64,000 nucleotides of DNA from Rhodospirillaceae bacterium (GTDB taxonomy: Bacteria > Pseudomonadota > Alphaproteobacteria > MPNO01 > UBA2964), in contig JABJKO010000022.1 of assembly GCA_018660305.1 (NCBI GenBank), forward strand, positions 3,546-67,545, read 5' to 3'. Positions 37,262-46,729 of this stretch are shown piece by piece. How positions within the stretch are numbered: position 1 is the first letter of the stretch; each line of letters starts with the position of its first letter. The notes under the pieces are model-generated. The model saw only the letters and a list, made by a program, of their open reading frames with translations, did not search any database and was not told the DNA's origin. The position numbers were made by a program, and so were the translations under genes.

Positions 37262-38137
37262 TCAGTTCAACAGCCCGGCAGATCTCATCACTTCCTCAAC
37301 GGTCTTCTTGCTGCTTTCCGAGATTTCGCAGAGCGGCAACCGCGTTTCGGCGGAGCATTTATCCAGGAGACTGGCGCCGTATTTCACCGGGCCGGGGCTC
37401 GATTCACAGAACAGCCCCACATGAAGCGGCATCAGCCGTTCGTTCAGCGCCTGCGCCTCTTCCACATTGCCGGCGCGCCAGGCCTTATGAAAATCGGACA
37501 TCTGCTTGGGGGCGATATTGGCGGTCACCGAAATGCAGCCGATACCACCCTGGGCGAGGAAACCGATCTGGGTGCCGTCTTCGCCGGAGAGCTGAGTGAA
37601 ATCCGACCCCATGGCGAGCTTCTGCCTGGTCGCGCGGCCCACATCATTGGTCGCGTCCTTCACGCCAACAATGTTGGGCAGCTTGGCCAGCCGGGTCATG
37701 GTCTCGACGCTCATATCCACGATACTGCGCGCCGGAATATTATAGATGATGATCGGCAGATCGACGGCATCGTTGATCGCCTTGTAATGCTGGTAGAGCC
37801 CCTCCTGGGTGGGCTTGTTGTAGTAAGGCGTCACCACCAGGGCCGCATCGGCACCGGCCTCCTTGGCGTGTTTGGTCAGCATGATGGCTTCGTCGGTGGA
37901 ATTCGACCCCGTACCGGCGATGACCGGGACCCGCCCCTTGGCGACACCAACGCAGATTTCAACCACCTGCATATGCTCTTCATGGCTCAGAGTCGGGGAT
38001 TCCCCGGTGGTTCCGCAGGGAACCAGCCCCTCGGTGCCCTGCTCGATCTGCCAATCGACAAAGCTTTCGTAGCAGGCCGCATCGACGGCGCCGTCCTTAA
38101 ACGGCGTTACGAGCGCGCATATGGACCCGTGCAACAT
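37262..38137 (-). CDS. dapA: 4-hydroxy-tetrahydrodipicolinate synthase
   Basis: First committed enzyme of the lysine/diaminopimelate branch, condensing pyruvate with aspartate semialdehyde; 291 aa TIM barrel. It starts [13 protein letters not shown]; the Schiff-base lysine is in [10 protein letters not shown] and the catalytic tyrosine in [13 protein letters not shown]. dapA-smpB order is standard in alphaproteobacteria, and the divergent lytic transglycosylase is also a usual neighbour. Confidence 0.96.
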   Translation of the reverse strand: MLHGSICALVTPFKDGAVDAACYESFVDWQIEQGTEGLVPCGTTGESPTLSHEEHMQVVEICVGVAKGRVPVIAGTGSNSTDEAIMLTKHAKEAGADAALVVTPYYNKPTQEGLYQHYKAINDAVDLPIIIYNIPARSIVDMSVETMTRLAKLPNIVGVKDATNDVGRATRQKLAMGSDFTQLSGEDGTQIGFLAQGGIGCISVTANIAPKQMSDFHKAWRAGNVEEAQALNERLMPLHVGLFCESSPGPVKYGASLLDKCSAETRLPLCEISESSKKTVEEVMRSAGLLN

Positions 38138-38314
38138 GTCGGTCTCTCCGCGATTCCGTGAATTTTAACCTAGTCGGCACTAAATTACCGTTACCAAAGA
38201 GTAAACTGCGCAGCCGCCAGCGGCAAGAGCCTCGACTTGGCGCCGTCGCAGGATGGACGCAGTGCTTGTAGAGGATTAGCCGCGCGACTACCATCGCCGG
38301 CCGTGAGGCGGACC

Positions 38315-40324
38315 ATGCACCAAAGCAGTGAAGCCAGACAGACAAGCCACGCCCTAACGTCCCTCGGACGCGCGGCTTTGCTATGTGCCGCCATCGTCCT
38401 TGGCGCGCCGGTGGGCGGCTTCAGCGACGCCGAAGCGGCCGTTCTCAGCGCGTCCGACCGGTCAAAATACAAAACCGCCTTCAAGGCCGCCGCCAGGAGC
38501 AACTGGGGGTTGGCGCGGCGCTGGGCGCGACGGGCGAGGAACCCGCTGCCCCGCAAAGTGCTCAAATGGCGTGAAATGCTGCAGCAGGGCAACGGCTATG
38601 GATTTTCCGAGATCGTGCGTTTCGTCGATCGGAACCCCGACTGGCCCAAGCTCAGCGATCTGCGTGATCGCGCCGAAGAAGCCATCGACGAAACCACACC
38701 GACTAAGCAGGTTATCGACTGGTTCGCGAAACGGCCCCCCCGAACCACCGACGGCATGATCGCCCATGGTCAGGCGCTGATCTCCCGTGGCCAAAAGGCC
38801 GAAGGATCCGACCTGCTCCGCCGTGCCTGGATTCACGGCCGCTTCAACCGGCGCGCCGAAAGACTGTTTATGCGTCAGTACCGCAAGCGGTTCACCCGAC
38901 AGGATCACTGGAAGCGTCTCGACCAACTTCTCTGGAAAGGCCATCACCGCAGCGCCCGGCGCATGTTGCGCCGCGTAACCAAAGGGCAGCGGGCGCTTGG
39001 TCTGGCCCGCATCGCCCTGCGCCGCCGCAGCGGCGGCGTCGATGGCGCGATTTCCCGGGTCCCCGAGGCGTTGCGCCGCGATCCCGGTCTTCTCTATGAG
39101 CGTTTACGCTGGCGCCGCCGCAAGGCCCGCGACCTGGACGCCATGGAAATTCTGCGGAACCCGCCGGAAAACATGGGTCGCCCCGAATTGTGGGCCAAGG
39201 AACGGGCCATCATCGCACGGCGGCTGCTGGCCAAGGGCCATATCAGCGATGCCTATAAGGCGGTGCGGGACCATAAGCTGAACGCGACCCACCGCGCACG
39301 CTTCGCCGAGGTGGAGTGGCTGACCGGCTGGATTGCCCTGCGCTTTCTCAGCGATCCGGCGGAAGCCAGGGCCCGATTCCAAAACCTGTATGAAGGGGTG
39401 AAGTTCCCGGTGAGCCGGGCACGAGCCGCCTACTGGACCGGCCGTGCCGCCAAGGCCATGAAGGACGAGGCTATCGCGGCCCAATGGTTCGAGCGTGCCG
39501 CCCTGTTTCCCACCACCTATCACGGACAACTTTCCGTCCTGGCGTTGAACCAGAAGATCCATTTGCCGCCGCCGCCGGCGCGCCCGAAGAATTCCGCGGT
39601 CAAAAAATTCAAGACCCATGAGCTGGCCAAAATTGCCCGGGTGCTCCAGGAAATCGGACAGAAAAGACACGTCAAAACCTTCCTGGTCCAACTCGGGCGG
39701 ATCAACCCGTCATCGGCCTATAAAGTCCTGGCGGGAGAACTCGCTCAATCCATCGGCCGCCCGGACCTGGGCGTCTGGGTCGCCCGCTATGCCCAGCGCG
39801 AAGGGGCCATGCTGCCTTCCATCGGCTATCCGCTTTATGCCATGCCCGACAAGAGCCCGGAGCGGGCTCTGCTGCTGGCCGTCGCCCGCCAGGAAAGCAA
39901 TTTCGACACAAGTGCGGTCAGCCACGCCGGCGCGCGGGGTGTGATGCAGCTCATGCCCGCCACGGCGCGCCGGGTGGCGCGGCAATACCGCATGCGTTAC
40001 TCACGAAGCCGCCTGAACAGCGATCCCACCTATAACGTGGAACTGGGACGGCGGTATCTGAGAGACATGATCGACAAATTCAGCGGCTCTTACGTACTTG
40101 CCGTCGCCGCCTATAACGCGGGCCCCAATGCCGTCAGGAGATGGCTCCGCCGCAATGGCGATCCGCGCAACGGAATCGATGATCCCATCGACTGGATCGA
40201 GCTGATCCCCTATCGCGAAACCCGCGACTACGTGCAGCGGGTCATGGGCAATCTGCAGATTTTCCGCAACCGCCTCAAGCCCGGTCGGGTGGTCATGACG
40301 CTGGACCGCGATCTGCGGCGCTAG
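38315..40324 (+). CDS. slt: Soluble lytic murein transglycosylase
   Basis: Cleaves peptidoglycan glycan strands to form anhydro-muropeptides. 669 aa from the ATG at 38315, which gives a proper signal peptide ending GGFSDAEA; an upstream ATG at 38237 is less likely. A long Arg-rich alpha-helical superhelix (about 40-500) precedes the C-terminal SLT domain with the catalytic Glu in LAVARQESNFD, then GVMQLMPATARRVA and AAYNAGPNAVRRW. Divergent from dapA. Confidence 0.92.
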   Translation: MHQSSEARQTSHALTSLGRAALLCAAIVLGAPVGGFSDAEAAVLSASDRSKYKTAFKAAARSNWGLARRWARRARNPLPRKVLKWREMLQQGNGYGFSEIVRFVDRNPDWPKLSDLRDRAEEAIDETTPTKQVIDWFAKRPPRTTDGMIAHGQALISRGQKAEGSDLLRRAWIHGRFNRRAERLFMRQYRKRFTRQDHWKRLDQLLWKGHHRSARRMLRRVTKGQRALGLARIALRRRSGGVDGAISRVPEALRRDPGLLYERLRWRRRKARDLDAMEILRNPPENMGRPELWAKERAIIARRLLAKGHISDAYKAVRDHKLNATHRARFAEVEWLTGWIALRFLSDPAEARARFQNLYEGVKFPVSRARAAYWTGRAAKAMKDEAIAAQWFERAALFPTTYHGQLSVLALNQKIHLPPPPARPKNSAVKKFKTHELAKIARVLQEIGQKRHVKTFLVQLGRINPSSAYKVLAGELAQSIGRPDLGVWVARYAQREGAMLPSIGYPLYAMPDKSPERALLLAVARQESNFDTSAVSHAGARGVMQLMPATARRVARQYRMRYSRSRLNSDPTYNVELGRRYLRDMIDKFSGSYVLAVAAYNAGPNAVRRWLRRNGDPRNGIDDPIDWIELIPYRETRDYVQRVMGNLQIFRNRLKPGRVVMTLDRDLRR

Positions 40325-40362
40325 AGCCCTATACAACCAATGGCGCTTGGGTCACCGAGGCG

Positions 40363-42000
40363 TTATTCGGCAGCGGCGGACGCGGCGGCAGGCTTTAAAC
40401 GGAAGCCCCTGTAACCGTCCGCGGCGATCTCTTCGCATTTCTGCCGATAGGTCCCGACGCCGCCGATATAGGGCATGAAGAGCTGCGGCTTGCCCGGAAT
40501 GTTGGCGCCCATGTACCAGGAATTGGCGCACGGGAAGAGGGTCGCGTTGGCCGCCTCCTGCACGTGATCGACCCAGGCATCCTCGGCCTCAAGCTCCGGC
40601 TCGATCTGATCGATACCCTCGGCACGCAGATGGACAAGGCAGTCGGTCACGAAATCCACATGCTGCTCGATGGAGGTGGCCATGTTGCCCTTGACCGACG
40701 GGCTGCCCGGTCCGGTGATCATGAACAGATTGGGAAAAGCCTCCGACATGATCCCGAGATACGTCCGTGGCCCGGCATACCATTTATCCTTCAGCGTCAG
40801 CCCGTCGCGGCCGCGGATATCCACTTTTAACAGCGTGCCCGTCATGGCGTCGAAGCCGGTGGCGAAGATAATGCTGTCGAACGTGAAGTCCCGGCCGCCG
40901 GCCGCCAACCCGGTCCGGGTCAGCGTCTCGATAGGCCCGGCGACGATGTCCACCAGCTCCACATTGTCGCGGTTGAAGGTCTCGTAATAACCGGTATCGA
41001 CACAGATGCGCTTGGTGCCCACGGGATAGGATGTAGGCGCCAGCCGTTCCGCCACCTCCGGGTCCTTGACGATTTTCCGGATCTGCTGGCGCACGAACTC
41101 AGCGGCGGTATCGTTGGCTTCCTGGCTGGTGAGAAGATCGGTAAAGGACCGCAGGAACGCCATGCCGCCCATGTTCCAGCGGGCTTCGTAGGTCCCCTGC
41201 CGTTCATCCTCATCCACCGACAGGGCCGATACACCGTCCGGTTTGCGCATGCTGCCGCTGGCGGTGTAGCGCATGCCGGCGCGGCGCTCCGCATAATGGT
41301 CCTTCCAGTCCTGCGCGTAGTCGTCCGTCATCTCGATATTCATCGAGGGTACGGAATAGTGCGGGGTCCTCTGGAAGACGGTGACGTGCTCGGCCTCCCG
41401 TGCCAGAACCGGGATCGACTGGATACCGGACGAGCCGGTGCCGATCACTGCGATGCGCTGGCCGGTGAAATCAACTTTCTCATGGGGCCAGTTGCCGGTG
41501 TGATAGATGTTGCCCTGGTAATCCGACAGACCCGCCATGTCCGGCATGTTGGCGGTGGAGATACAGCCGGTCGCCATGATGTAGAAGCGCGCCGAAACGT
41601 GCTCGCCCTTGTCCGTTTCAATTTTCCAGCGCCGTGCCGCCTCGTCGAAATGAGCCGCGACCACCGATGTTTCGAAATCGATGTCCCTGCGCAGATCGAA
41701 CCGGTCGGCCACGTGATTGAAATAGGCCAGGATATCCGGCTGGGCCGAAAACTTTTCCGGCCAGTGCCATTCCTGCTGCAGATCTTCGTCGAACGAATAG
41801 GAATACTGCATGCTTTCCACGTCGCAGCGTGCGCCGGGATAGCGGTTCCAATACCAGGTGCCGCCCACATCGCCGCCGCGTTCGAAGACCCGGGTGGAGA
41901 ACCCGAGGTCGCGCAGGCGCTTCAGGAGATAGAGCCCGGAGAAGCCGGCGCCGACGATGATGGCGTCGACAGACGACGAAGAATCAGGTCGTTGTGGCAT
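40363..42000 (-). CDS. Flavin-containing (Baeyer-Villiger type) monooxygenase
   Basis: 545 aa FAD/NADPH monooxygenase. FAD motif IIVGAGFSGLYLLKRL, then GGTWYWNRYPGARCD (class signature), NADPH motif AVIGTGSSGIQSIPVLA and FATGFDAMTG. The Baeyer-Villiger fingerprint region reads HTGNWPHEKVDFTGQR. The related family oxidises cyclic and steroid ketones. The start at 42000 is preferred; a sigma-54 promoter at about 42270 serves a small peptide gene first and might also read into this gene. Confidence 0.9.
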   Translation of the reverse strand: MPQRPDSSSSVDAIIVGAGFSGLYLLKRLRDLGFSTRVFERGGDVGGTWYWNRYPGARCDVESMQYSYSFDEDLQQEWHWPEKFSAQPDILAYFNHVADRFDLRRDIDFETSVVAAHFDEAARRWKIETDKGEHVSARFYIMATGCISTANMPDMAGLSDYQGNIYHTGNWPHEKVDFTGQRIAVIGTGSSGIQSIPVLAREAEHVTVFQRTPHYSVPSMNIEMTDDYAQDWKDHYAERRAGMRYTASGSMRKPDGVSALSVDEDERQGTYEARWNMGGMAFLRSFTDLLTSQEANDTAAEFVRQQIRKIVKDPEVAERLAPTSYPVGTKRICVDTGYYETFNRDNVELVDIVAGPIETLTRTGLAAGGRDFTFDSIIFATGFDAMTGTLLKVDIRGRDGLTLKDKWYAGPRTYLGIMSEAFPNLFMITGPGSPSVKGNMATSIEQHVDFVTDCLVHLRAEGIDQIEPELEAEDAWVDHVQEAANATLFPCANSWYMGANIPGKPQLFMPYIGGVGTYRQKCEEIAADGYRGFRLKPAAASAAAE

Positions 42001-42115
42001 ACAGGATCGGTCCTCAAAGGTCGCGTCGAACAAGCATGGCGCGAACAATTTCCGGCGTCAATCCGATCTGCCTGAAGACAGCGGCGTATTAGCGGGCAAT
42101 ACGCCGCCGCGCCTG

Positions 42116-42196
42116 TCACAACGCGACGATGGTCACCAGGACTGGCCAGACAAGAAATCCAATGAAAGTGCCTAAAATCCAGTTACTTAAGCGCAT
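42116..42196 (-). CDS. 26-residue membrane peptide under a sigma-54 promoter
   Basis: ATG at 42196, ribosome site AGGACG, stop TGA at 42118-42116. The peptide begins MRLSNWILGT and is one hydrophobic helix with Trp and Pro in the middle, ending VTIVAL. It is the first frame after a consensus sigma-54 promoter (about 42261-42278) with the shared upstream element. It resembles no family I know. A leader function for the monooxygenase at 40363-42000 is also possible. Confidence 0.55.
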   Translation of the reverse strand: MRLSNWILGTFIGFLVWPVLVTIVAL

Positions 42197-42260
42197 GGCT
42201 TCGTCCTTTCACAGAGGCTTCTAAAAGGAAGCATCCATCCGAATGCCGCCGACTAAAGCC

Positions 42261-42278
42261 ATGCAAGAACCGTGCCAG
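42261..42278 (-). promoter_or_regulatory. Sigma-54 promoter for the 26-residue peptide
   Basis: On the minus strand CTGGCACGGTTCTTGCAT matches TGGCAC-N5-TTGCA. It is 65 bases upstream of the peptide start codon. Confidence 0.85.
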
Positions 42279-42325
42279 GCAGCCTCCGCGAGAGCCAATC
42301 CCGTTAAGCCGGCGTCTTAGGCCCA

Positions 42326-42377
42326 TCACCATGGTTAAGAAAATCGTACCGGCGCCGAAAGTGTAAAATCCACCGAC
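42326..42377 (-). promoter_or_regulatory. Conserved upstream element (GTCGGTGGATTTTACA ... TTAACCATGG)
   Basis: Minus strand GTCGGTGGATTTTACA begins at 42377, with TTAACCATGG 39 bases further on, as at the other two loci. Here the functional -24 box is 99 bases away; at the 79-base position there is a decayed TTAACGGGATTGGC that lacks a -12 box. Confidence 0.75.
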
Positions 42378-42570
42378 AAAACCATGGCCCTAAAGTGTTA
42401 TCCCGGCAAAAAACGTAGACCGGGGACCGGCTATAAATGCCGCCTGCCAGGGCCGTTGTTACCCTGCTGAAGGGCGCCTGGCTCGATAGACTCCCTGCCT
42501 CGTGACCCGTAGGCTTCGTCTCAGCACACAAGGGGGGCAGAACGGCCCCAACTCAATCGGAGGCATCAGC

Positions 42571-42951
42571 ATGGACATCAACATTCCCGAAATCGTCGCC
42601 GAGGTGACGGAGGCCTTCATGCGCTATGAGCGCGCGCTGGGCAGCAATGATGTCGACACCATCGACACCCTGTTCTGGGACAGTCCACTGACCCTGCGCT
42701 ACGGCCCCAACGGCACACTGCTCGGACATGACGCCCTCTCGGCCTTTCGCCGCGCCCGGAACATTACCGGGGTGGAGCGCACGTTGAAGAATACCATCAT
42801 CACCACCTTCGGCCACGATCTGGCGGTCGCCAATACGGAATCCGACCGGCCCAACAGCGAAGCCACCGGACGCCAGAGCCAGACATGGGTGCGTCTGCCG
42901 GAGGGCTGGCGCATCGTCTCCGCCCATGTCTCTGATCTTCCCGACGCGTGA
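42571..42951 (+). CDS. AtzH/HpxZ family (NTF2-like) protein
   Basis: 126 aa NTF2-like fold. MDINIPEIVAEVTEAFMRYERAL, then FWDSPLTLRYGPNGTLLGHDALSAFRRAR and RQSQTWVRLPEGWRIVSAHVS match the AtzH/HpxZ family; the best markers are FWDSPLTLRYG and EGWRIVSAHVS. Members accompany amidases of the cyanurate and oxalurate pathways, but no amidase lies next to this copy. The start at 42571 follows a GGAGG site; the longer frame from 42502 has none. It may be co-transcribed with the HAD gene 47 bases downstream. Confidence 0.85.
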   Translation: MDINIPEIVAEVTEAFMRYERALGSNDVDTIDTLFWDSPLTLRYGPNGTLLGHDALSAFRRARNITGVERTLKNTIITTFGHDLAVANTESDRPNSEATGRQSQTWVRLPEGWRIVSAHVSDLPDA

Positions 42952-42998
42952 TGTAGGGGCGTTTCCATCGGGACCCGATCCGATCTAGACTTCCCGCC

Positions 42999-43688
42999 AT
43001 GAGCGAAACCAGCCCGACTGATATTGGCGCCTGCGTCTTTGATGCCTATGGCACGCTGCTGGATTTCAATGCGGCGGTGAACCAGCGCCGCGACCGTATC
43101 GGCGCCCAGGCCGATGCGCTGTCGGAATTATGGCGGCGCAAGCAACTGGAATATACCTGGCTGCGGAGCCTGATGGGGCGCCACGCGGATTTTTGGCAGG
43201 TGACCTCGGATGCGCTGGATTTCTCCATGGCGGCCGTCGGACTCGCGGATGCCGCGCTGCGCGACGACCTACTCGGCCTCTACCGGACATTGGCACCTTA
43301 TCCGGAGGTAGCCGAGACGCTAAAGCGGCTCAAGGAAGCAGGGCTACGCACTGCCATCCTGTCCAATGGCGAGCCTTCCATGCTCACCGACGCGGTTGAG
43401 GCCGCCGGGCTTTCGCCGTTGCTCGATGAGGTCTTTTCGGTGGAGACCGTGGGGATCTTCAAACCACACCCCTCGGTCTATCAGATGGTCATTGATGCGT
43501 TCGGGCTCGAGCCGCGGCAGATCCTGTTCCAGTCGGCCAATGGCTGGGATATTGCCGGCGCCGCCTCCTTCGGGTTCACCACCGTCTGGATCAACCGTGG
43601 CAAGGCCGAGGAAGAGCGTCTCCCCCACGGACCACAATACAGCCTGCCCTCGCTCGACGGCTTGCCGGCACTCATGGGGCTGGATTGA
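42999..43688 (+). CDS. HAD family hydrolase, L-2-haloacid dehalogenase type II
   Basis: 229 aa. The nucleophile is Asp15 in FDAYGTLLDF, motif II is ILSNGEPSML, and motif III is QSANGWDIAGAASFGFTTVWINR. This combination defines type II (S)-2-haloacid dehalogenases, which hydrolyse L-2-haloacids to D-2-hydroxyacids. Many family members act on other substrates, so dehalogenase activity is a family-level call. It is 13 bases ahead of the PLP dehydratase. Confidence 0.88.
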   Translation: MSETSPTDIGACVFDAYGTLLDFNAAVNQRRDRIGAQADALSELWRRKQLEYTWLRSLMGRHADFWQVTSDALDFSMAAVGLADAALRDDLLGLYRTLAPYPEVAETLKRLKEAGLRTAILSNGEPSMLTDAVEAAGLSPLLDEVFSVETVGIFKPHPSVYQMVIDAFGLEPRQILFQSANGWDIAGAASFGFTTVWINRGKAEEERLPHGPQYSLPSLDGLPALMGLD

Positions 43689-43701
43689 ACAGAGACCGGC
43701 G

Positions 43702-44688
43702 ATGATCAAACCGCCCCTGTTTAGCGATATCGTGGATGCCGCGTCGCATTTGGCCGGAAACGCGGTTCATACCCCGTTGCTCGACTGCCCGGCGGCAAGC
43801 CGCCTGTGCGGCGGGCGTGTTCTGATCAAGCCTGAAATGCTGCAACGCACCGGCTCGTTCAAATTTCGCGGCGCCTATAATCTCATCAGCCGGCTCAGTC
43901 CCGATCAGCAATCCAGGGGAATCGTCGCCTATTCATCGGGCAATCATGCGCAGGCGGTGGCTGCCGTCGCGCAACAACTCCATATTCCGGCGACCATCGT
44001 CATGCCGGCCGACGCGCCGCAGCTCAAGCTGACGGCGACCCGCGACTATGGGGCGGAGATCGTCCTGTACGACCGGTTTGGCGAATCGCGCGAAGACATC
44101 GCGGCACGGCTGGTCGCCGAAAGTGGTGCGACGCTGGTGCCGCCGTTCGATCATCCGCTGATTATCGCCGGACAGGGTACGGTGGGTCTGGAGATTGCCG
44201 AGGATCTGGCGGCACGGGATTTGATGCCGGATGTGGTCGTCGTACCCTGTGGCGGCGGCGGGCTTATCTCCGGCACCTCCATCGCCCTCAAACAGGCCCA
44301 TGCGGGCATTTCGATCTATGCGGCGGAACCGGCGGGGTTCGACGATACCACCCGATCGCTGAAAAGCGGCAATCGTGAAACCGTGGCGGACAGCGCGCGA
44401 TCGATCTGTGATGCCCTGCTGTCGCCGACACCGGGCGAGATCACCTTTGCGATCAACCGGGAGAACCTGGCCGGTGGGGTGGTGGTGACGGACGATCAGG
44501 CGAAACAGGCCATGGCCTTCGCCTATCGGCACCTGAAGCTGGTGGTGGAACCTGGCGGCGCAGTGGCGCTGGCGGCGGTGCTAAACGGTCTGGTCGATTG
44601 CAGGGACAAGACCGTCATCACCGTTTGCTCGGGCGGAAATGTGGATCCGGAGATGTTTCAGGAAGCTTTGGCGGGGGCCGCGGCGTAG
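43702..44688 (+). CDS. Threonine/serine dehydratase-like PLP enzyme
   Basis: 328 aa fold-type II PLP enzyme, single catalytic domain. The PLP lysine is Lys54 in RTGSFKFRGAYN, and the phosphate loop is PCGGGGLISG. There is no regulatory ACT domain, so it is likely a catabolic threonine/serine dehydratase or a hydroxyaspartate dehydratase. The frame is open upstream to 43366, but that part overlaps the HAD gene; ATG at 43702 starts correctly. Confidence 0.88.
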   Translation: MIKPPLFSDIVDAASHLAGNAVHTPLLDCPAASRLCGGRVLIKPEMLQRTGSFKFRGAYNLISRLSPDQQSRGIVAYSSGNHAQAVAAVAQQLHIPATIVMPADAPQLKLTATRDYGAEIVLYDRFGESREDIAARLVAESGATLVPPFDHPLIIAGQGTVGLEIAEDLAARDLMPDVVVVPCGGGGLISGTSIALKQAHAGISIYAAEPAGFDDTTRSLKSGNRETVADSARSICDALLSPTPGEITFAINRENLAGGVVVTDDQAKQAMAFAYRHLKLVVEPGGAVALAAVLNGLVDCRDKTVITVCSGGNVDPEMFQEALAGAAA

Positions 44689-44705
44689 CGGCGTCGACAG
44701 GAGAA

Positions 44706-45146
44706 TCAGCTCTTACGCGTCCGTGCCGCCAGGCCATCGCTGACCACGAGATTGATGTTGGCGCCCTCTTCCGTATCGACCGCGTTGAGACGGCGGCAAT
44801 GGCCCTCCAGCTTGGCGCCGGGTTCCATGCTGAGGGTGTCGTGAAAAACATCGCCCCTGACCTCGGACGAGCGGGTCAGGGTAACCACCTGCGCCCGAAT
44901 CTGGCCGTTGACCTTGCCACGGACGAGAATGCGGTCAGCCGAGACAGCGCCGGCGATATGGCCGGATGCGCCGACACTGACCTTGGCGCCCCGTACATCA
45001 CCATCGACGGTACCATCCACCTGAACTTCACCCTCGCTGGTGACGTTGCCGGTGATTCGGATATCGGCGCTGATGATCGTAGGCGGGACAGGCTTTCGCT
45101 TGCGACCGCTGTCGCTCTTGCTCTTGCCCTTACCCTTTGAAAACAT
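44706..45146 (-). CDS. Bactofilin
   Basis: 146 aa polymer-forming cytoskeletal protein. A Lys/Arg-rich N-terminus leads into the beta-helix domain: TIISADIRITGNVTSEGEVQVDGTVDGDVRG and later GHIAGAVSADRILVRGKVNGQIRA; the repeated G-x-V/I pattern is the fold signature. The start overlaps the M23 peptidase stop by 17 bases. Bactofilin with a LytM peptidase is a recognised cell-shape module. Confidence 0.92.
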   Translation of the reverse strand: MFSKGKGKSKSDSGRKRKPVPPTIISADIRITGNVTSEGEVQVDGTVDGDVRGAKVSVGASGHIAGAVSADRILVRGKVNGQIRAQVVTLTRSSEVRGDVFHDTLSMEPGAKLEGHCRRLNAVDTEEGANINLVVSDGLAARTRKS

Positions 45147-46431
45147 CTTTACCCGCCTCAATGAACTTTAGGGGATTGATCTGCTTGCCGTTCACAATGA
45201 TCTCGTAATGGACATGGGGGCCAGTGCTGCGCCCCGACGTGCCGACCTGACCGATCTTCTGTCCGACCGCCACGGTCTGACCGCGCCGCACCGATATACG
45301 CCGCATATGACCGTATCGCGTTCTGATGCCGAAACCATGGTCAATTTCCACCAACCGACCGTAGCGGCCTTTCCAGCCACGATAGACGACCTTGCCGCCG
45401 GCTGTCGCAAAGATCGTTGTGCGATTTTTGGCCGACAAATCGACGCCCTTGTGAATCGCCCACTTATTATTGATGGGGTCCTTGCGACGGCCATAGGGGC
45501 TGCCGAGCTTATAGTGATCCAGGGGCGCAACGAGCGGCAGGTTCTTCATCAGTCTCTGAAGATCCTCCCAATGGGCGAGGTGGCGATCAAGCGCCGTCTG
45601 GCCCTCGTCGAGGATCGAACCGTTGCCTGCGGCCGGCACAAAGGGGCCACCGACCGCATAGGCTTCGGGGTTGATTCGCTTCAAAAGCGACCTCACGTTC
45701 AATCCCGACTTGGAGATGATACCTTCGATCTTGCGGATATCGTGGACAGTGCGACGGGTCACTTTAATAAGGGCCGTCTGATGCGAATCGCGAAGTAGTG
45801 CAATTCGCTCTTCCATCGCTTTCACTTGTTGATTGAGACCGTCGCGAGTCGCGGCAAGTTCGCTGCGCTCGATCATCGTCGCGGTCAGTTTTGATTTTGT
45901 CTGGTCGAGCGTCTGAGTGACGGTGGAGCTCTGTTTTTCGGAATCCTCCAGGTTGCCCTCTAGCCTGGCGAGTTGCTGCATCAAATCCTGCTGACGCTTC
46001 ACCTGAGCGGCCCGTTTGGATTCCGATCCGGTTAGCTGCTCCTTGATATTGTCGATTTCGACGCGGAGCTGATCGTTCTGGGCGAGCAGGCCCACAAGAT
46101 GATGATGGCTGCGTTTCAGGGTCCCCGAAACATCCGAAATGTCATTTCGCATCGCGGTAACACGCAGCGACAAAACACTATTATTATTTGATACTTTGGC
46201 AATTTCCCGATCCTTGCCAGCAAGGATGGTATGGAATCCAAAATAGACGACGGTGATGTGGCTAAACCACCCGACACCGGTCATCAGGAACCCGAAAAAC
46301 AGTAATTGGACGGGGCGTGACATGGTCACGAAAGACACAGTGCCCCGGCGCCGGAACATGATATCCCGGGGCTCTGTTGCCCTCATAAAAGCGGTCGCAA
46401 TACGTCTGAACATCGACGTAGATTCTTTCAT
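45130..46431 (-). CDS. Membrane-anchored M23 (LytM) peptidase
   Basis: 433 aa from ATG 46431. One N-terminal membrane segment (PVQLLFFGFLMTGVGWFSH), a long coiled coil (about 85-230), and a C-terminal M23 domain with GSPYGRRKDP, HKGVDLSA (metal His and Asp), RYGHMRR and HVHYEI. All zinc ligands are present, so it may be an active endopeptidase; coiled-coil LytM proteins can also be activators. It is coupled to the bactofilin gene by overlap. Confidence 0.92.
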   Translation of the reverse strand: MKESTSMFRRIATAFMRATEPRDIMFRRRGTVSFVTMSRPVQLLFFGFLMTGVGWFSHITVVYFGFHTILAGKDREIAKVSNNNSVLSLRVTAMRNDISDVSGTLKRSHHHLVGLLAQNDQLRVEIDNIKEQLTGSESKRAAQVKRQQDLMQQLARLEGNLEDSEKQSSTVTQTLDQTKSKLTATMIERSELAATRDGLNQQVKAMEERIALLRDSHQTALIKVTRRTVHDIRKIEGIISKSGLNVRSLLKRINPEAYAVGGPFVPAAGNGSILDEGQTALDRHLAHWEDLQRLMKNLPLVAPLDHYKLGSPYGRRKDPINNKWAIHKGVDLSAKNRTTIFATAGGKVVYRGWKGRYGRLVEIDHGFGIRTRYGHMRRISVRRGQTVAVGQKIGQVGTSGRSTGPHVHYEIIVNGKQINPLKFIEAGKDVFKG

Positions 46432-46729
46432 CGGCGACACAATCCTCCGCGGCCTTACAATCAAACTACACTTAGCCTTTCCCAAATTAATTCAGGAAGG
46501 CGTCGCCGATGGATACCCTCTGGCCATCCCCTGTTGAGTTCGCCCCGACACCCCCCCGGGCCGGGCGAGCGAAAAACGTAATTGGTCGCCTAATACAAAG
46601 CAACCCCAAACAAAATTCGTCCCTCCTTAAGAGCAGGATTATCGTTAAGACTTCGCTAACAGGACGATTATTTGACCTGGAAAATGGGCAATATCCACTT
46701 TTTGTCACGGGCGGAGTCTGGCAGGGCTT
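46432..46729. other. Intergenic region upstream of the M23 gene
   Basis: About 300 bases holding the probable minus-strand promoter of the M23-bactofilin pair and a run of C residues near 46550-46560. The M23 frame could extend to 46485. No further gene or repeat was recognised. Confidence 0.45.

Larger units (their letters stand above)
42197..42570. other. Regulatory intergenic region
   Basis: Apart from the sigma-54 promoter and its upstream element on the minus strand, it should hold the plus-strand promoter of the AtzH-like gene, whose GGAGG site lies at 42558-42563. No other gene was seen. Confidence 0.5.

Noticed and set aside
43366..43701. N-terminal extension of the PLP dehydratase frame
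   Set aside because: It overlaps the HAD gene in another frame; the dehydratase N-terminus aligns from ATG 43702.
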